From Snowella sp031396835 (GTDB taxonomy: Bacteria > Cyanobacteriota > Cyanobacteriia > Cyanobacteriales > Microcystaceae): a DNA stretch of 8,509 nucleotides. Each line of letters begins with the position of its first letter. Position 1 is the first letter of the stretch. Both the position numbers and the translations under genes were made by a program. The notes beneath the pieces were generated by a model. That model made no database searches, was not told the origin of the DNA, and saw only the letters and a list, made by a program, of their open reading frames with translations. The stretch covers positions 1 through 8,509 of the forward strand of contig JANNLO010000043.1 of NCBI GenBank assembly GCA_031396835.1, given 5' to 3'. This document shows, in pieces, positions 1 through 5,732 of this stretch.

Positions 1-94
1 GTTTTCTTATATATTCCTGCTGATATTTGTAAAATAATTTTTCCCATTCTTCTGCGTCAAAGCTTATTGCTTTTAATTGCTCTGCTCTATTCAT
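1..94 (-). CDS. 5' end of a gene running off the left edge; possible IS630-type transposase N-terminus
   Basis: An open frame begins with ATG at 92-94 and stays open to the window edge (31 codons, beginning MNRAEQLKAISFDAEEWEKL). A Shine-Dalgarno AGGAGA lies at about 102-107, eight bases from the ATG, which makes the start convincing. The visible part is charged and helical (E, K, Y and Q rich, ending YKYQQEYIRK). From memory, this resembles the segment just before the helix-turn-helix of cyanobacterial IS630-family transposases, where a YIRKRLxAIK sequence leads into the HTH. That assignment is an inference from 31 residues; the gene could equally be a small host protein. It is the last gene of a minus-strand run with the two genes to its right, 27 bases after the stop of the 88-residue gene. 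Confidence 0.6.
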   Translation of the reverse strand, partial: MNRAEQLKAISFDAEEWEKLFYKYQQEYIRK

Positions 95-121
95 GAATTC
101 GTCTCCTATTTAAGTATAATT

Positions 122-388
122 CTACACTGGGAAGGGAGTAATAGGCTTAAAAAAGTTAGCGATAGAATTAATATCAATTGCTTGATCTTTACGAATTAAA
201 TCAGCCGTTTCTTGTCCAAGTAGAGTGTAATTATTTTTGAGTTTAAGATCTATATCTCTAAGTTGAGCTTCTAATTTAGAAAGTTCGCCTTGCCTTTGAT
301 TTTCAACCGTAGTTTGAGTTGAAGCTTCCGAAATGCTATCACTAAATGCTCGTCCAATATTATTAAATAAACCAGCCATAATAATCAT
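122..388 (-). CDS. Small coiled-coil protein of unknown function (88 aa)
   Basis: I do not recognise this protein as a named family. It opens with a short hydrophobic/amphipathic segment (residues 1-20, MAGLFNNIGRAFSDSI after the first three residues), followed by a predicted coiled coil at about 28-55 (LSKLEAQLRDIDLKLKNNY) and a hydrophobic, proline-rich tail (FFKPITPFPV). There is no signal peptide, metal motif or clear transmembrane helix. The start is ambiguous. The first ATG (386-388) has an AGGA only three bases upstream, which is too close, while the in-frame ATG at 377-379 has the same AGGA twelve bases upstream. The true protein may therefore begin at MAGLF. It lies 56 bases downstream of the SHOCT-domain membrane protein on the same strand and is probably co-transcribed with it, which hints at a membrane-associated role. 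Confidence 0.65.
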   Translation of the reverse strand: MIIMAGLFNNIGRAFSDSISEASTQTTVENQRQGELSKLEAQLRDIDLKLKNNYTLLGQETADLIRKDQAIDINSIANFFKPITPFPV

Positions 389-444
389 TAATCCTAATTT
401 AAGTGAAAAGGTGAAATTGTGTGTTTTTGATTTGTTCTTGAGTC

Positions 445-957
445 TTATAAAGAACCAAGGATTTTTTGCTTTTCTATTTTGAATTCTTCTTGAGTGATTT
501 CATTTGCTTCAAATCGCTGCTTTAACTCTTTCAGTGAAGCTATTGCTTGATCATCAATTTTTGAATAAGAAGATGCTGATTCTTGCTTATCAAAGTTATT
601 AACAGAAGGAGTAAAAGAGTTTCCTTTTTTGCGTTGGCGAGCTTTATTAACGGTTATCACTTGCTCTGCTGTCCATCCACTCATACCGACAAAAGCAATT
701 AAATTGACAAGCGGATTGCTATTATCTTCATTTTTTCGACTACTAAAAACAGTAGAGAAAAATATGAGAAGAAAGATAGTATAACCAAAAATTTTTAGAG
801 GATTAATTGCTCGATTCAGATAAATTAATCCCGCAGGTAAAAAGAAATAAGTTAGAACGCCAGCTATTATGGGGTCTTTTTTCGCTAATTCATCGGTTCT
901 TTCCAAATCTCTTTTTGTTGGTATAAAGGGATTCCAGTTTTGCAACATATTGTTCAT
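445..957 (-). CDS. TM2-like membrane protein with C-terminal SHOCT domain (170 aa)
   Basis: Residues about 30-48 and 54-71 are strongly hydrophobic and form two adjacent transmembrane helices (IIAGVLTYFFLPAGLIYLN, then IFGYTIFLLIFFSTVF), an arrangement like TM2-type membrane proteins. A third, weaker hydrophobic stretch is at 82-93. After a basic segment (KARQRKK, 105-111) and a Ser/Asn-rich linker, residues 139-168 (IASLKELKQRFEANEITQEE and following) match the SHOCT short C-terminal domain, recognisable by its two helices around an EITQEEF turn. SHOCT is thought to mediate oligomerisation and often ends bacterial membrane proteins. An AAGG at about 965-968 supports the start at 957, although an in-frame ATG three codons later is possible. 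The specific function is unknown. It heads a minus-strand run with the 88-residue gene. Confidence 0.8.
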   Translation of the reverse strand: MNNMLQNWNPFIPTKRDLERTDELAKKDPIIAGVLTYFFLPAGLIYLNRAINPLKIFGYTIFLLIFFSTVFSSRKNEDNSNPLVNLIAFVGMSGWTAEQVITVNKARQRKKGNSFTPSVNNFDKQESASSYSKIDDQAIASLKELKQRFEANEITQEEFKIEKQKILGSL

Positions 958-1130
958 ATTGAAGCCTTAGTTTAAGTAGAAATACATACAAAATAATGGT
1001 TAACATTTGTACATTTCTGTTGAATAGAAAGTATTCGATTTTAACTATATAAAACTTATGAACTAAATTCAACTAACCAACATTAGGAATTATGTTAGGA
1101 TTTGACTAGAAATCTTCGGTAATTAAAACT

Positions 1131-1622
1131 ATGTTACTTAACAACGATCCTTTTTTTCAGGCTGCTAAGCATTGGGATGTAGAAACTATTTATATTGACC
1201 TCGCTGAAGTTAAAGGAAAACGACTTACTCCAATCGAAAAAAAGCATTTGAAAGGTTTACTTTGTGGTTATAGCCCAACTGAAATTGCTGAAAAATTGAA
1301 TAAAAGTGCTAAAGGTGTGGGTGTAGATTTGTGTAACACTTTGTATCAATATGTCAAAGAATTAGTGGGAAATAGTAATGGCAAAGTCGAAAATTGGCGC
1401 AATATTTCAGAATGGCTAGAAGATGCAGGTTACAAAAATGATGAATCAATTGAATATGATGCGAGTGATTGTGTGTCTGTTCTTGTCGTAAAAAGAGCTA
1501 ATATTAAAATTGAAAAAAATCAATTAATAATCGATATTAATATTCGTTTAGTAACTCCTTTACCATCAGAAATAAGCACTCTAGATAAAACTGAATTGCC
1601 TAATTTTGGTCAAAATAATTAG
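1131..1622 (+). CDS. Free-standing cyanobacterial helix-turn-helix (effector-associated-like) domain protein (163 aa)
   Basis: Residues about 31-80 form a helix-turn-helix-like domain: LTPIEKKHLKGLLCGYSPTE, then IAEKLN and KGVGVDLCNTLYQYVKELVG. The pattern of LT..E...L.GLL.GYS..EIA..L followed by GV...L..TLY.Y is one I associate with the N-terminal domain of cyanobacterial multidomain signalling proteins (STAND/NB-ARC, AAA-like, CHASE2 types), where it is followed by NW..I...LE.AGY, as seen here at 88-101. In this gene the usual large C-terminal module is missing. Instead, a 60-residue tail with alternating hydrophobic residues (about 114-142, CVSVLVVKR then ANIKIEKNQLIIDINIRL) looks like a small beta domain. 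DNA or protein binding is possible but not shown. No strong Shine-Dalgarno precedes the ATG. It is divergent from the SHOCT-protein operon. Confidence 0.75.
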   Translation: MLLNNDPFFQAAKHWDVETIYIDLAEVKGKRLTPIEKKHLKGLLCGYSPTEIAEKLNKSAKGVGVDLCNTLYQYVKELVGNSNGKVENWRNISEWLEDAGYKNDESIEYDASDCVSVLVVKRANIKIEKNQLIIDINIRLVTPLPSEISTLDKTELPNFGQNN

Positions 1623-1862
1623 GTAAAACATAATTATCTACTTTTTGATTCGGTGATCTCAATATTTACCTACTTTATGAAATAGCGAGCATTATTTTGA
1701 ATAAGCTGAACTAATAAAAATACTATAAAAGCGAAATTCAATAGTAAAAATAAATATCTATTATGATCCGATTGGCATTACTCTAACGCTTTGGTTTATG
1801 TTCGCAAAAAAATATGAAAAAGTTAAAGTTCCAAGCGAGACTATTAATATTAAATAAAACTC

Positions 1863-1891
1863 AAAAAAAAAGAAGGATAAAATATCCCTCT
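1863..1891 (-). terminator. Intrinsic terminator of psbO
   Basis: Read on the minus strand, a nine-base-pair stem with one G-U pair (AGAGGGATA with TATCCTTCT) closes a three-base loop and is followed directly by eight T residues (1863-1870). It lies about 70 bases past the psbO stop and fits a factor-independent terminator. Confidence 0.75.
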
Positions 1892-1918
1892 AATCCAGCT
1901 ATTAAACTCAGTTATTTG

Positions 1919-1957
1919 TTATCTAAATAAACTATTAGCTAATAGATTTCTAGATAA
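1919..1957. repeat. Symmetric AT-rich inverted repeat next to the psbO stop codon
   Basis: The centre is a perfect 14-base palindrome, CTATTAGCTAATAG (1932-1945). It is flanked by outer arms TTATCTA (1919-1925) and TAGATAA (1951-1957), which are also perfectly complementary, with short mismatched segments between. It ends three bases from the psbO stop codon. It could fold as an mRNA 3'-end hairpin or be a protein site on DNA. With no T-tract and low GC, it is not a typical terminator by itself. Confidence 0.5.
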
Positions 1958-1960
1958 TAA

Positions 1961-2794
1961 TTAATCTTCAGTAGCAACACGCGCATAGAAAATTCCACGA
2001 ATCTTCACATCCACAGGTTTTTTCGCACCTAAATCCGTATCAGAAGGCTGTTCACTTTCAAAGATTCCAGCAATTTCTCCCGTTGCGCCATCAACTTGAG
2101 TGACTTGGAGAGAAAGCGTTCCTTTACCAACAGGAGTTTGTTTAACATTGGTACGTTGTAACTCTTTGCTATCTGCCGATGCAGGTAAAGCAACCGCATT
2201 ATCATAGCCCGTGTAAACACCGCGAGCTTTAGGATCTAAGAAGCCAGCACCCCGATAAGACGGGACTTTAAATCCACCCACAAAGTCGGTAGAGCTATTA
2301 ATCGAAGTAAAACCAGATTCAGTTTTGCCAACAAAGTTTTTAATAGTAAAGAAAAAGGGAACTTCTTCACCACCTGGTAACAAAACGGTAACTGGTTGGA
2401 AATCGATTCCGTCTTTTTCTTTAAAGGTTAAAACACCATCTTGATCAACAAAAATAGAACCTCGAATTTGCTCTAAACTCGTTGTATATCTGGTTAAAAG
2501 TTTTCCTGGAACAAACTCCGCTTCTTGACGTTTGTTAAGGGGTTCTTCTTTAACAAAGTATTGCTGTGGCTCTATACATAGATCAGAGACACTATAAGTT
2601 TTATTGCTTTCTACAGGTATCGTTCCTCTGGAAAAAGATGTGACAGTTGGACAGCTATTCGCTAATCCAGTCCCAACAATCTCGTCATAAGTTACTTGCT
2701 CTCGGTCGAGGGCAAAGGCTGATCCGCCATTTAACATGGTGAGGATACCTAGAAAAACAGATAGAAAGGCTACGATTAATGCACGAAACCTCAT
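1961..2794 (-). CDS. psbO: Photosystem II manganese-stabilising polypeptide PsbO
   Basis: PsbO is the 33-kDa extrinsic subunit on the lumenal side of photosystem II that stabilises the Mn4CaO5 oxygen-evolving cluster. The 277-residue product has a signal peptide (MRFR, then a hydrophobic core to about residue 24) with a likely signal peptidase cut after SAFA (25-28). The mature protein would begin LDREQVTYDEIVGTGLANSC. Family hallmarks are present: GTGLANSCP near the mature N-terminus; a cysteine pair at 48 and 73 (20 and 45 in the mature form), spaced as in the conserved disulfide; VPSYRGAGFLDPKARG (177-192); TGYDNAVALPA (195-205); and the C-terminal GIFYARV. Length is normal. GAGG lies six bases upstream of the ATG. 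The gene is monocistronic, with its own TATAAT box upstream and a strong terminator downstream. Confidence 0.98.
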   Translation of the reverse strand: MRFRALIVAFLSVFLGILTMLNGGSAFALDREQVTYDEIVGTGLANSCPTVTSFSRGTIPVESNKTYSVSDLCIEPQQYFVKEEPLNKRQEAEFVPGKLLTRYTTSLEQIRGSIFVDQDGVLTFKEKDGIDFQPVTVLLPGGEEVPFFFTIKNFVGKTESGFTSINSSTDFVGGFKVPSYRGAGFLDPKARGVYTGYDNAVALPASADSKELQRTNVKQTPVGKGTLSLQVTQVDGATGEIAGIFESEQPSDTDLGAKKPVDVKIRGIFYARVATED

Positions 2795-2865
2795 GTTTAA
2801 CCTCGTTTAGTCAATCTCAAATTAGTAAAATCTTGTCCTGATAGGGCTTACGCATAAAGCAATTA

Positions 2866-2871
2866 ATTATA
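2866..2871 (-). promoter_or_regulatory. Candidate -10 box of the psbO promoter
   Basis: A perfect TATAAT on the minus strand lies about 70 bases upstream of the psbO ATG, predicting a start site near 2859 and a 5' leader of about 65 bases. No good -35 hexamer sits 17 bases upstream (the sequence there is ACATTA), so activation or a different sigma factor may be involved. The hexamer TCCCGA (minus strand) occurs three times just upstream, at 2872-2877, 2897-2902 and 2945-2950. Confidence 0.5.
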
Positions 2872-2974
2872 TCGGGAACAAGTTAGGCTAATGTTATCGG
2901 GATCTACTTTACCAAACTTTCGTTACCTTCTTTCCGTTCTCCTGTCGGGAATTCTTTATTGTCCCCCAATCTTT

Positions 2975-2986
2975 TATAGTGAGGAG
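2975..2986 (+). promoter_or_regulatory. Candidate -10 box and strong Shine-Dalgarno of the leader ORF
   Basis: TATAGT at 2975-2980 resembles a -10 hexamer. GAGGAG at 2981-2986 is a strong ribosome-binding site four bases before the ATG of an 11-codon ORF. The two cannot both serve one transcript, because a start driven by TATAGT would fall at or beyond about 2987. Either the promoter is further upstream or the GAGGAG is not transcribed from here. The Shine-Dalgarno reading is the better supported. Confidence 0.4.
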
Positions 2987-2990
2987 TGGA

Positions 2991-3026
2991 ATGATTCGGC
3001 TTGCTAAGAGACGTAAATATTTATGA
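2991..3026 (+). CDS. Putative 11-codon leader peptide (MIRLAKRRKYL) coupled to the next gene
   Basis: The peptide MIRLAKRRKYL is preceded by GAGGAG four bases upstream. Its stop codon TGA (3024-3026) overlaps the ATG (3023-3025) of the 109-residue gene as ATGA, the classical arrangement for translational coupling or re-initiation. The downstream gene has no Shine-Dalgarno of its own, so the leader offers an explanation for its translation. The peptide is very basic (K, R, R, K). It could be an attenuation-type leader, but no terminator-like structure is visible and no amino acid is strikingly repeated. The ORF is small enough to arise by chance; the Shine-Dalgarno and the exact overlap are the reasons for calling it. 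Confidence 0.45.
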   Translation: MIRLAKRRKYL

Positions 3027-3352
3027 ATGAAAATCTATTGGAAAGTGAGCTTGAAGAGATTGTTAATCTGGTTAGTACAATTGCAAATAAGTGTGGAGAG
3101 GATAGCGATCGCCTATTACTCTTATTGCGTACTTTGGAAGGATTACATCGTCATATCTGCGTAGAACAATTTGAACCGTCTTTACCTAACACTCGTAAGG
3201 ATTTATATGCACTCCTGAGAGATATTGAAGAAGGTGGCGGTTGGCCCTATATCGAACGGGGTAAGTTGCAAACCCTTGTCAAATGGCTGGCGCAAGAAGA
3301 TCCTTATTTGATGGGAACAAAAGAAGATCAGACCGAAGAACAAATTTCTTAA
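3023..3352 (+). CDS. Conserved cyanobacterial protein of unknown function (109 aa)
   Basis: This is a soluble, acidic, mostly helical protein. The central part (about 27-87) holds the segment I recognise as typical of a small conserved cyanobacterial family: DSDRLLLLLRTLEGLHRHIC, then RKDLYALLRDIEEGGGWPYI, with the invariant-looking GGGWPYIERGKL at 71-82. I know of no function for it. There is no signal peptide, membrane helix or metal motif; the cysteines at 24 and 46 are isolated. The ATG at 3023 is the only usable start, since an in-frame TAA lies at 3014-3016. It has no Shine-Dalgarno but overlaps a leader ORF. A HIP1 site (3105-3112) lies inside the gene. It converges on tRNA-Gln, about 20 bases away. 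Confidence 0.8.
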   Translation: MNENLLESELEEIVNLVSTIANKCGEDSDRLLLLLRTLEGLHRHICVEQFEPSLPNTRKDLYALLRDIEEGGGWPYIERGKLQTLVKWLAQEDPYLMGTKEDQTEEQIS

Positions 3353-3372
3353 GATCTTGTTAAATTTTGAAA

Positions 3373-3444
3373 CTGGGGTGCTAGGATTCGAACCTAGGAA
3401 TGGCGAGACCAAAACCCGCTGCCTTACCACTTGGCGACACCCCA
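3373..3444 (-). tRNA. trnQ: tRNA-Gln (anticodon UUG)
   Basis: The 72-base minus-strand sequence folds as a cloverleaf. The acceptor stem TGGGGTG pairs fully with CACCCCA, followed by discriminator G. The D-arm contains CCAAGTGGTAAGG. The anticodon stem GCGGG/CTCGC has one G-U pair and encloses the loop TTTTGGT, giving anticodon TTG. The T-arm is CCTAG-GTTCGAAT-CCTAG. CCA is not encoded and must be added after transcription. The gene has its own promoter in the short gap after cbiB and points towards the 109-residue gene. Confidence 0.96.
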
Positions 3445-3465
3445 AAGCTTGTGTAAACCTTTATT

Positions 3466-3496
3466 ATCTTAACAGACCTTATCCCTAAACTGTCAA
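3466..3496 (-). promoter_or_regulatory. Promoter of tRNA-Gln
   Basis: On the minus strand a perfect -35 TTGACA (3491-3496) and a -10 TAAGAT (3466-3471) are separated by 19 bases. The predicted start, near 3459, would leave a leader of about 15 bases before the tRNA. The -35 begins three bases past the cbiB stop codon, so cbiB and the tRNA are packed with almost no spare sequence. Confidence 0.6.
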
Positions 3497-3498
3497 GT

Positions 3499-4479
3499 CT
3501 AATTTGCAATTTTTTTGAGAACTAATCCAACCAAGGCGATCGCAAGCCAAAGTAGAAAACAATGACGGGTTAAAACAAATGCCTGTTCAACGCTGTCAGA
3601 AGTAATAGGAAAGGTGCGATCGCCCAGAAGTGGTTTCGGTTTAGGAACGCCTTGATAATAATTTATTCCGCCCAACTGCACCCCTAAAATCGCCGCATAG
3701 ACACATTCACTCCAACCCGAATTCAAACTAGGGTCTTGGGACGCATCGCGACGGCAGATTTGCAAAATTCCCTGGGGTTGCCCAGACAAAAATGCCAAGG
3801 TTAAAACCGTCAAACGGCAGGGTAAATAAGTTAAATAATCTTCAAACTTTGCACTAAACCAGCCAATGTCGGTATAAGGTTCTCGTAAATAGCCAATCAT
3901 TGAATCTAAAGTACTTGCAGCTTTATAGGCGATCGCGAAGGGAACACTACCAATATGGACAAAAAACGCACCCAAAATCGCATAAAATAAAGGGGAAGTA
4001 ACTCCATCAATCGTATTTTCCGCCACACTTTCTAGGGTTGCTCGTAATATATCTTCCTCTAAAAGATGATCCGTATCTCGGCCCACAAATTGACTGAGTT
4101 GTCTTTGAGCCGTTTCAATTTTTCCCGCATTTAAAGGAAGCAAAACTTTTTCCGCCGCTTGTCGTAAACTTTTTCCTGCAAAGCAACTGGCCAGTAAAAT
4201 TATCTCAGTAATTATTCCTAGTAAAGGATGAATCTGGTTTGCTACTTGAATTATGCTCCAGGCGATCGCTCCACTTCCCAAAATCATGACCAGCCCAAGC
4301 ACAATTCCCACACTACGACGTTGCCATTTTGATTGACATAATTCTAAGCTCAATTGAGTGAAATGATTGATACTCCATCCCATCACTTGTACAGGGTGAA
4401 TCCAGCCCCAGGGATCACCAATAAGATAGTCCAAGATCGCCGCACAAACTAAAATAATTGCTTCTAGATTCTCCCGCAT
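3499..4479 (-). CDS. cbiB: Adenosylcobinamide-phosphate synthase CbiB (CobD)
   Basis: CbiB/CobD is the inner-membrane enzyme that attaches the aminopropanol arm to adenosylcobyric acid, giving adenosylcobinamide (phosphate), late in cobalamin synthesis. In cyanobacteria the end product is pseudocobalamin. The 326 residues match the family in length and motif order: DYLIGDP (17-23) with HPV (28-30); VGRDT (132-136); AENTIDG (153-159) followed by PLFY (163-166); YKAASTLDSMIGY (185-197); FEDYLTYLPCR (212-222); RDASQDPSLNSGWSE (244-258); and LLGDR (284-288). Hydrophobic segments are at about 7-20, 57-78, 86-100, 164-182, 223-232 and 305-321. No Shine-Dalgarno is evident before the ATG. It starts 57 bases after the GFA-domain gene on the same strand, so read-through from rrf2 is possible. 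No other cobalamin gene is in the window. It contains four of the HIP1 sites. Confidence 0.95.
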   Translation of the reverse strand: MRENLEAIILVCAAILDYLIGDPWGWIHPVQVMGWSINHFTQLSLELCQSKWQRRSVGIVLGLVMILGSGAIAWSIIQVANQIHPLLGIITEIILLASCFAGKSLRQAAEKVLLPLNAGKIETAQRQLSQFVGRDTDHLLEEDILRATLESVAENTIDGVTSPLFYAILGAFFVHIGSVPFAIAYKAASTLDSMIGYLREPYTDIGWFSAKFEDYLTYLPCRLTVLTLAFLSGQPQGILQICRRDASQDPSLNSGWSECVYAAILGVQLGGINYYQGVPKPKPLLGDRTFPITSDSVEQAFVLTRHCFLLWLAIALVGLVLKKIAN

Positions 4480-4536
4480 AAATTTTGCTTAAATAGCTAT
4501 TGAATACCAAAATTTTCTGTTTAATATACCGATGCT

Positions 4537-4947
4537 TTAAGAAAAAGAAGTTGCTGCTTTATTCTGAATTTTACTAACATTTTCTTCCCAGTTCATGCCA
4601 TCAAAAGGTTCGATAATAAATTGGGAAAGAATATCACCATCCAAACAACGGATATTAATGTCAATATCTTGGGGATGGGAACGAGGATGATAGAAAGAAT
4701 GAATGCCACAAAGACGACAAAAAAGATGTTTGGCTGTGTGGGTATTAAAGGTATAAGTACTTAATATTTCTTCTCCTTGGAGTAAGGTAAAATCCGACTT
4801 GGGAATAATTAGATGAAGGAAACCTTTCTTGCGACAAATTGAACAATTACAATCAATAACTTTTTGTTGCTTAACGATGATACAAAACCTGACAGCACCG
4901 CAATGACAGCCACCTTCATAACTAACTGAGTTGGTCAAATTTTCCAT
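4537..4947 (-). CDS. GFA (CENP-V/glutathione-dependent formaldehyde-activating) family protein
   Basis: The 136-residue product has the zinc-binding cysteine pattern of the GFA fold: GGCHCGAVRF (Cys14, Cys16), IDCNCSICRKKG (Cys33, Cys35, Cys38) and HLFCRLCGIHSFY (Cys77, Cys80). The spacing and the domain end (INIRCLDGD, 97-105) are typical. Founding members were proposed to promote addition of glutathione to formaldehyde, but most members, including cyanobacterial ones, have no proven substrate, so family is all I claim. The start is supported by GAGGA about ten bases upstream. It begins 20 bases past the rrf2 stop, so the two are almost certainly co-transcribed, which suggests control by, or a shared response with, the Rrf2 regulator. 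Confidence 0.88.
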   Translation of the reverse strand: MENLTNSVSYEGGCHCGAVRFCIIVKQQKVIDCNCSICRKKGFLHLIIPKSDFTLLQGEEILSTYTFNTHTAKHLFCRLCGIHSFYHPRSHPQDIDINIRCLDGDILSQFIIEPFDGMNWEENVSKIQNKAATSFS

Positions 4948-4967
4948 TAATTTTTATCCTCAAATAT

Positions 4968-5411
4968 TTAAACAATGAAATTGCTTTCCTCGTTCTGAGA
5001 TGCCTGCCAACTGCGAGCATCATAATAAAGATCTGCCAAGGTAATACTATAAAGTGATTCCTTAAGTTTTTGGTGGAGTTGTTTCCATAAACTGAATGTT
5101 ACCCAATCTTCGGCTTGCCCAACATCAGGACGATAATGAGGTAGGGGATCAACTGTTTCTCCAACGGCTTCTAAAATTTGTCCTAAGGAAATTTGATTAG
5201 GTGGATAGGTCAATTGATAGCCACCTTGAACACCTCGAATTGATTTTACTAAACCAGCACGACGCATTTCCATCAGTAATTTTTCCAGATAGGGAGCGGG
5301 TAAATCTTGACGAGTTGCGATCGCTTTTACAGAAGCTGGCCCATAACCTGATTGTAAGCTCAGATCAAGCAAAGCTTTCACACTATAATGACTTTTGGTT
5401 GTTAGCTTCAT
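4968..5411 (-). CDS. Rrf2-family transcriptional regulator lacking cysteines
   Basis: The N-terminal winged helix (1-66) is typical of Rrf2/IscR: MKLTTKSHYSVKALLDLSLQ, the recognition region KAIATRQDLPAPYLEKLL (29-46), and the wing KSIRGVQGGYQL. The remainder (QISLGQILEAVGE, then PLPHYRPDVGQAEDWVTF and SITLADLYYDARSWQ) fits a cyanobacterial subgroup that I believe includes Synechocystis Slr0846, reported as needed for psaAB expression; that match is from memory. The cysteines that hold the [2Fe-2S] cluster in IscR are absent, and the whole 147-residue protein has none. Only His92 lies in the usual ligand region. Sensing must therefore differ from IscR. It is divergent from cyAbrB across a 321-base gap and precedes the GFA gene in a likely operon. 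No clear Shine-Dalgarno is visible. Confidence 0.92.
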   Translation of the reverse strand: MKLTTKSHYSVKALLDLSLQSGYGPASVKAIATRQDLPAPYLEKLLMEMRRAGLVKSIRGVQGGYQLTYPPNQISLGQILEAVGETVDPLPHYRPDVGQAEDWVTFSLWKQLHQKLKESLYSITLADLYYDARSWQASQNEESNFIV

Positions 5412-5732
5412 TTTTGTTGTTTAATTGACTAATAAATAACTAAACTTTGTCCAGCTATTGTTAAAATAAGTCTCTCTCTTAGGTTAGAAATAAGACCAAC
5501 AGCTTGAGAAAATGGAAAAACTCAAATAGTTACTGACTATAAGTTAGATGCTAGGGTAAAGATTGATAAAAAAGTTTAAAATTAATTTGGTCAAAAGTTG
5601 AATAAAATTCACTTTAAGCGTGTAAGATAAATTTAGAGACAGACAGTAACTGCAACTTTTTTTGAGAAAGTTACTACTACTCAAAACCAAAAACTTGTAC
5701 ACTAGACCATTCATTACTAATTATTGAAGTAG
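5412..5732. promoter_or_regulatory. Divergent control region between rrf2 and cyAbrB
   Basis: This AT-rich, gene-free stretch must hold both promoters. For cyAbrB, the best candidate I see is TTGAAT (5598-5603) with TAAGAT (5623-5628), spacing 19, predicting a start near 5635 and a leader of about 100 bases. For rrf2, several T/A-rich -10-like hexamers occur, but no convincing pair. GTTACT and CTCAAA each occur twice (5529 and 5670; 5521 and 5680). No RNA gene or ORF is evident. Confidence 0.45.
5645..5686 (+). promoter_or_regulatory. Possible H-type pseudoknot in the cyAbrB leader
   Basis: Two perfect complementary pairs interleave. AGTAAC (5645-5650) pairs with GTTACT (5670-5675), and TTTTGAG (5660-5666) pairs with CTCAAAA (5680-5686). 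The order a-b-a'-b' is that of an H-type pseudoknot, or of two mutually exclusive hairpins. It begins about ten bases after the predicted transcript start and ends 46 bases before the cyAbrB ATG. AT-rich DNA can give this by chance. Confidence 0.3.

Larger units (their letters stand above)
1623..1960. other. Intergenic stretch between the HTH gene and psbO
   Basis: This gene-free stretch separates two genes that converge. It contains the psbO intrinsic terminator (1863-1891, minus) and a symmetric AT-rich element next to the psbO stop. I see no clear terminator for the plus-strand gene. The longest plus-strand reading frame I noticed (1814-1930, 38 codons, lysine-rich) overlaps the psbO terminator and has no Shine-Dalgarno, so I do not call it. 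No tRNA, repeat array or IS end was seen. Confidence 0.6.

Noticed and set aside
890..1072. Minus-strand 60-codon ORF in the gap before the SHOCT gene
   Set aside because: It overlaps the supported start of the SHOCT gene in another frame and is low in complexity, with no ribosome-binding site.
1814..1930. Plus-strand 38-codon lysine-rich ORF (MKKLKFQARLLILNK...)
   Set aside because: It has no Shine-Dalgarno, overlaps the psbO terminator, has AT-driven K/I/L composition and shows no recognisable motif.
2029..2220. Minus-strand 63-codon ORF inside psbO
   Set aside because: It is an alternative frame within psbO.
2843..2858. AGGGCTTACGCATAAA near the psbO promoter, resembling a cyanobacterial IS or MITE end
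   Set aside because: No matching inverted end, target duplication or transposase fragment is nearby. The match is short and could be chance.
3203..3445. Minus-strand 80-codon ORF across tRNA-Gln and the 109-residue gene
   Set aside because: It overlaps a clear tRNA and a conserved gene on the other strand, so it is a shadow frame.
5201..5428. Plus-strand 75-codon ORF opposite rrf2
   Set aside because: It is antisense to a well-supported Rrf2 gene, with no family resemblance or ribosome-binding site.
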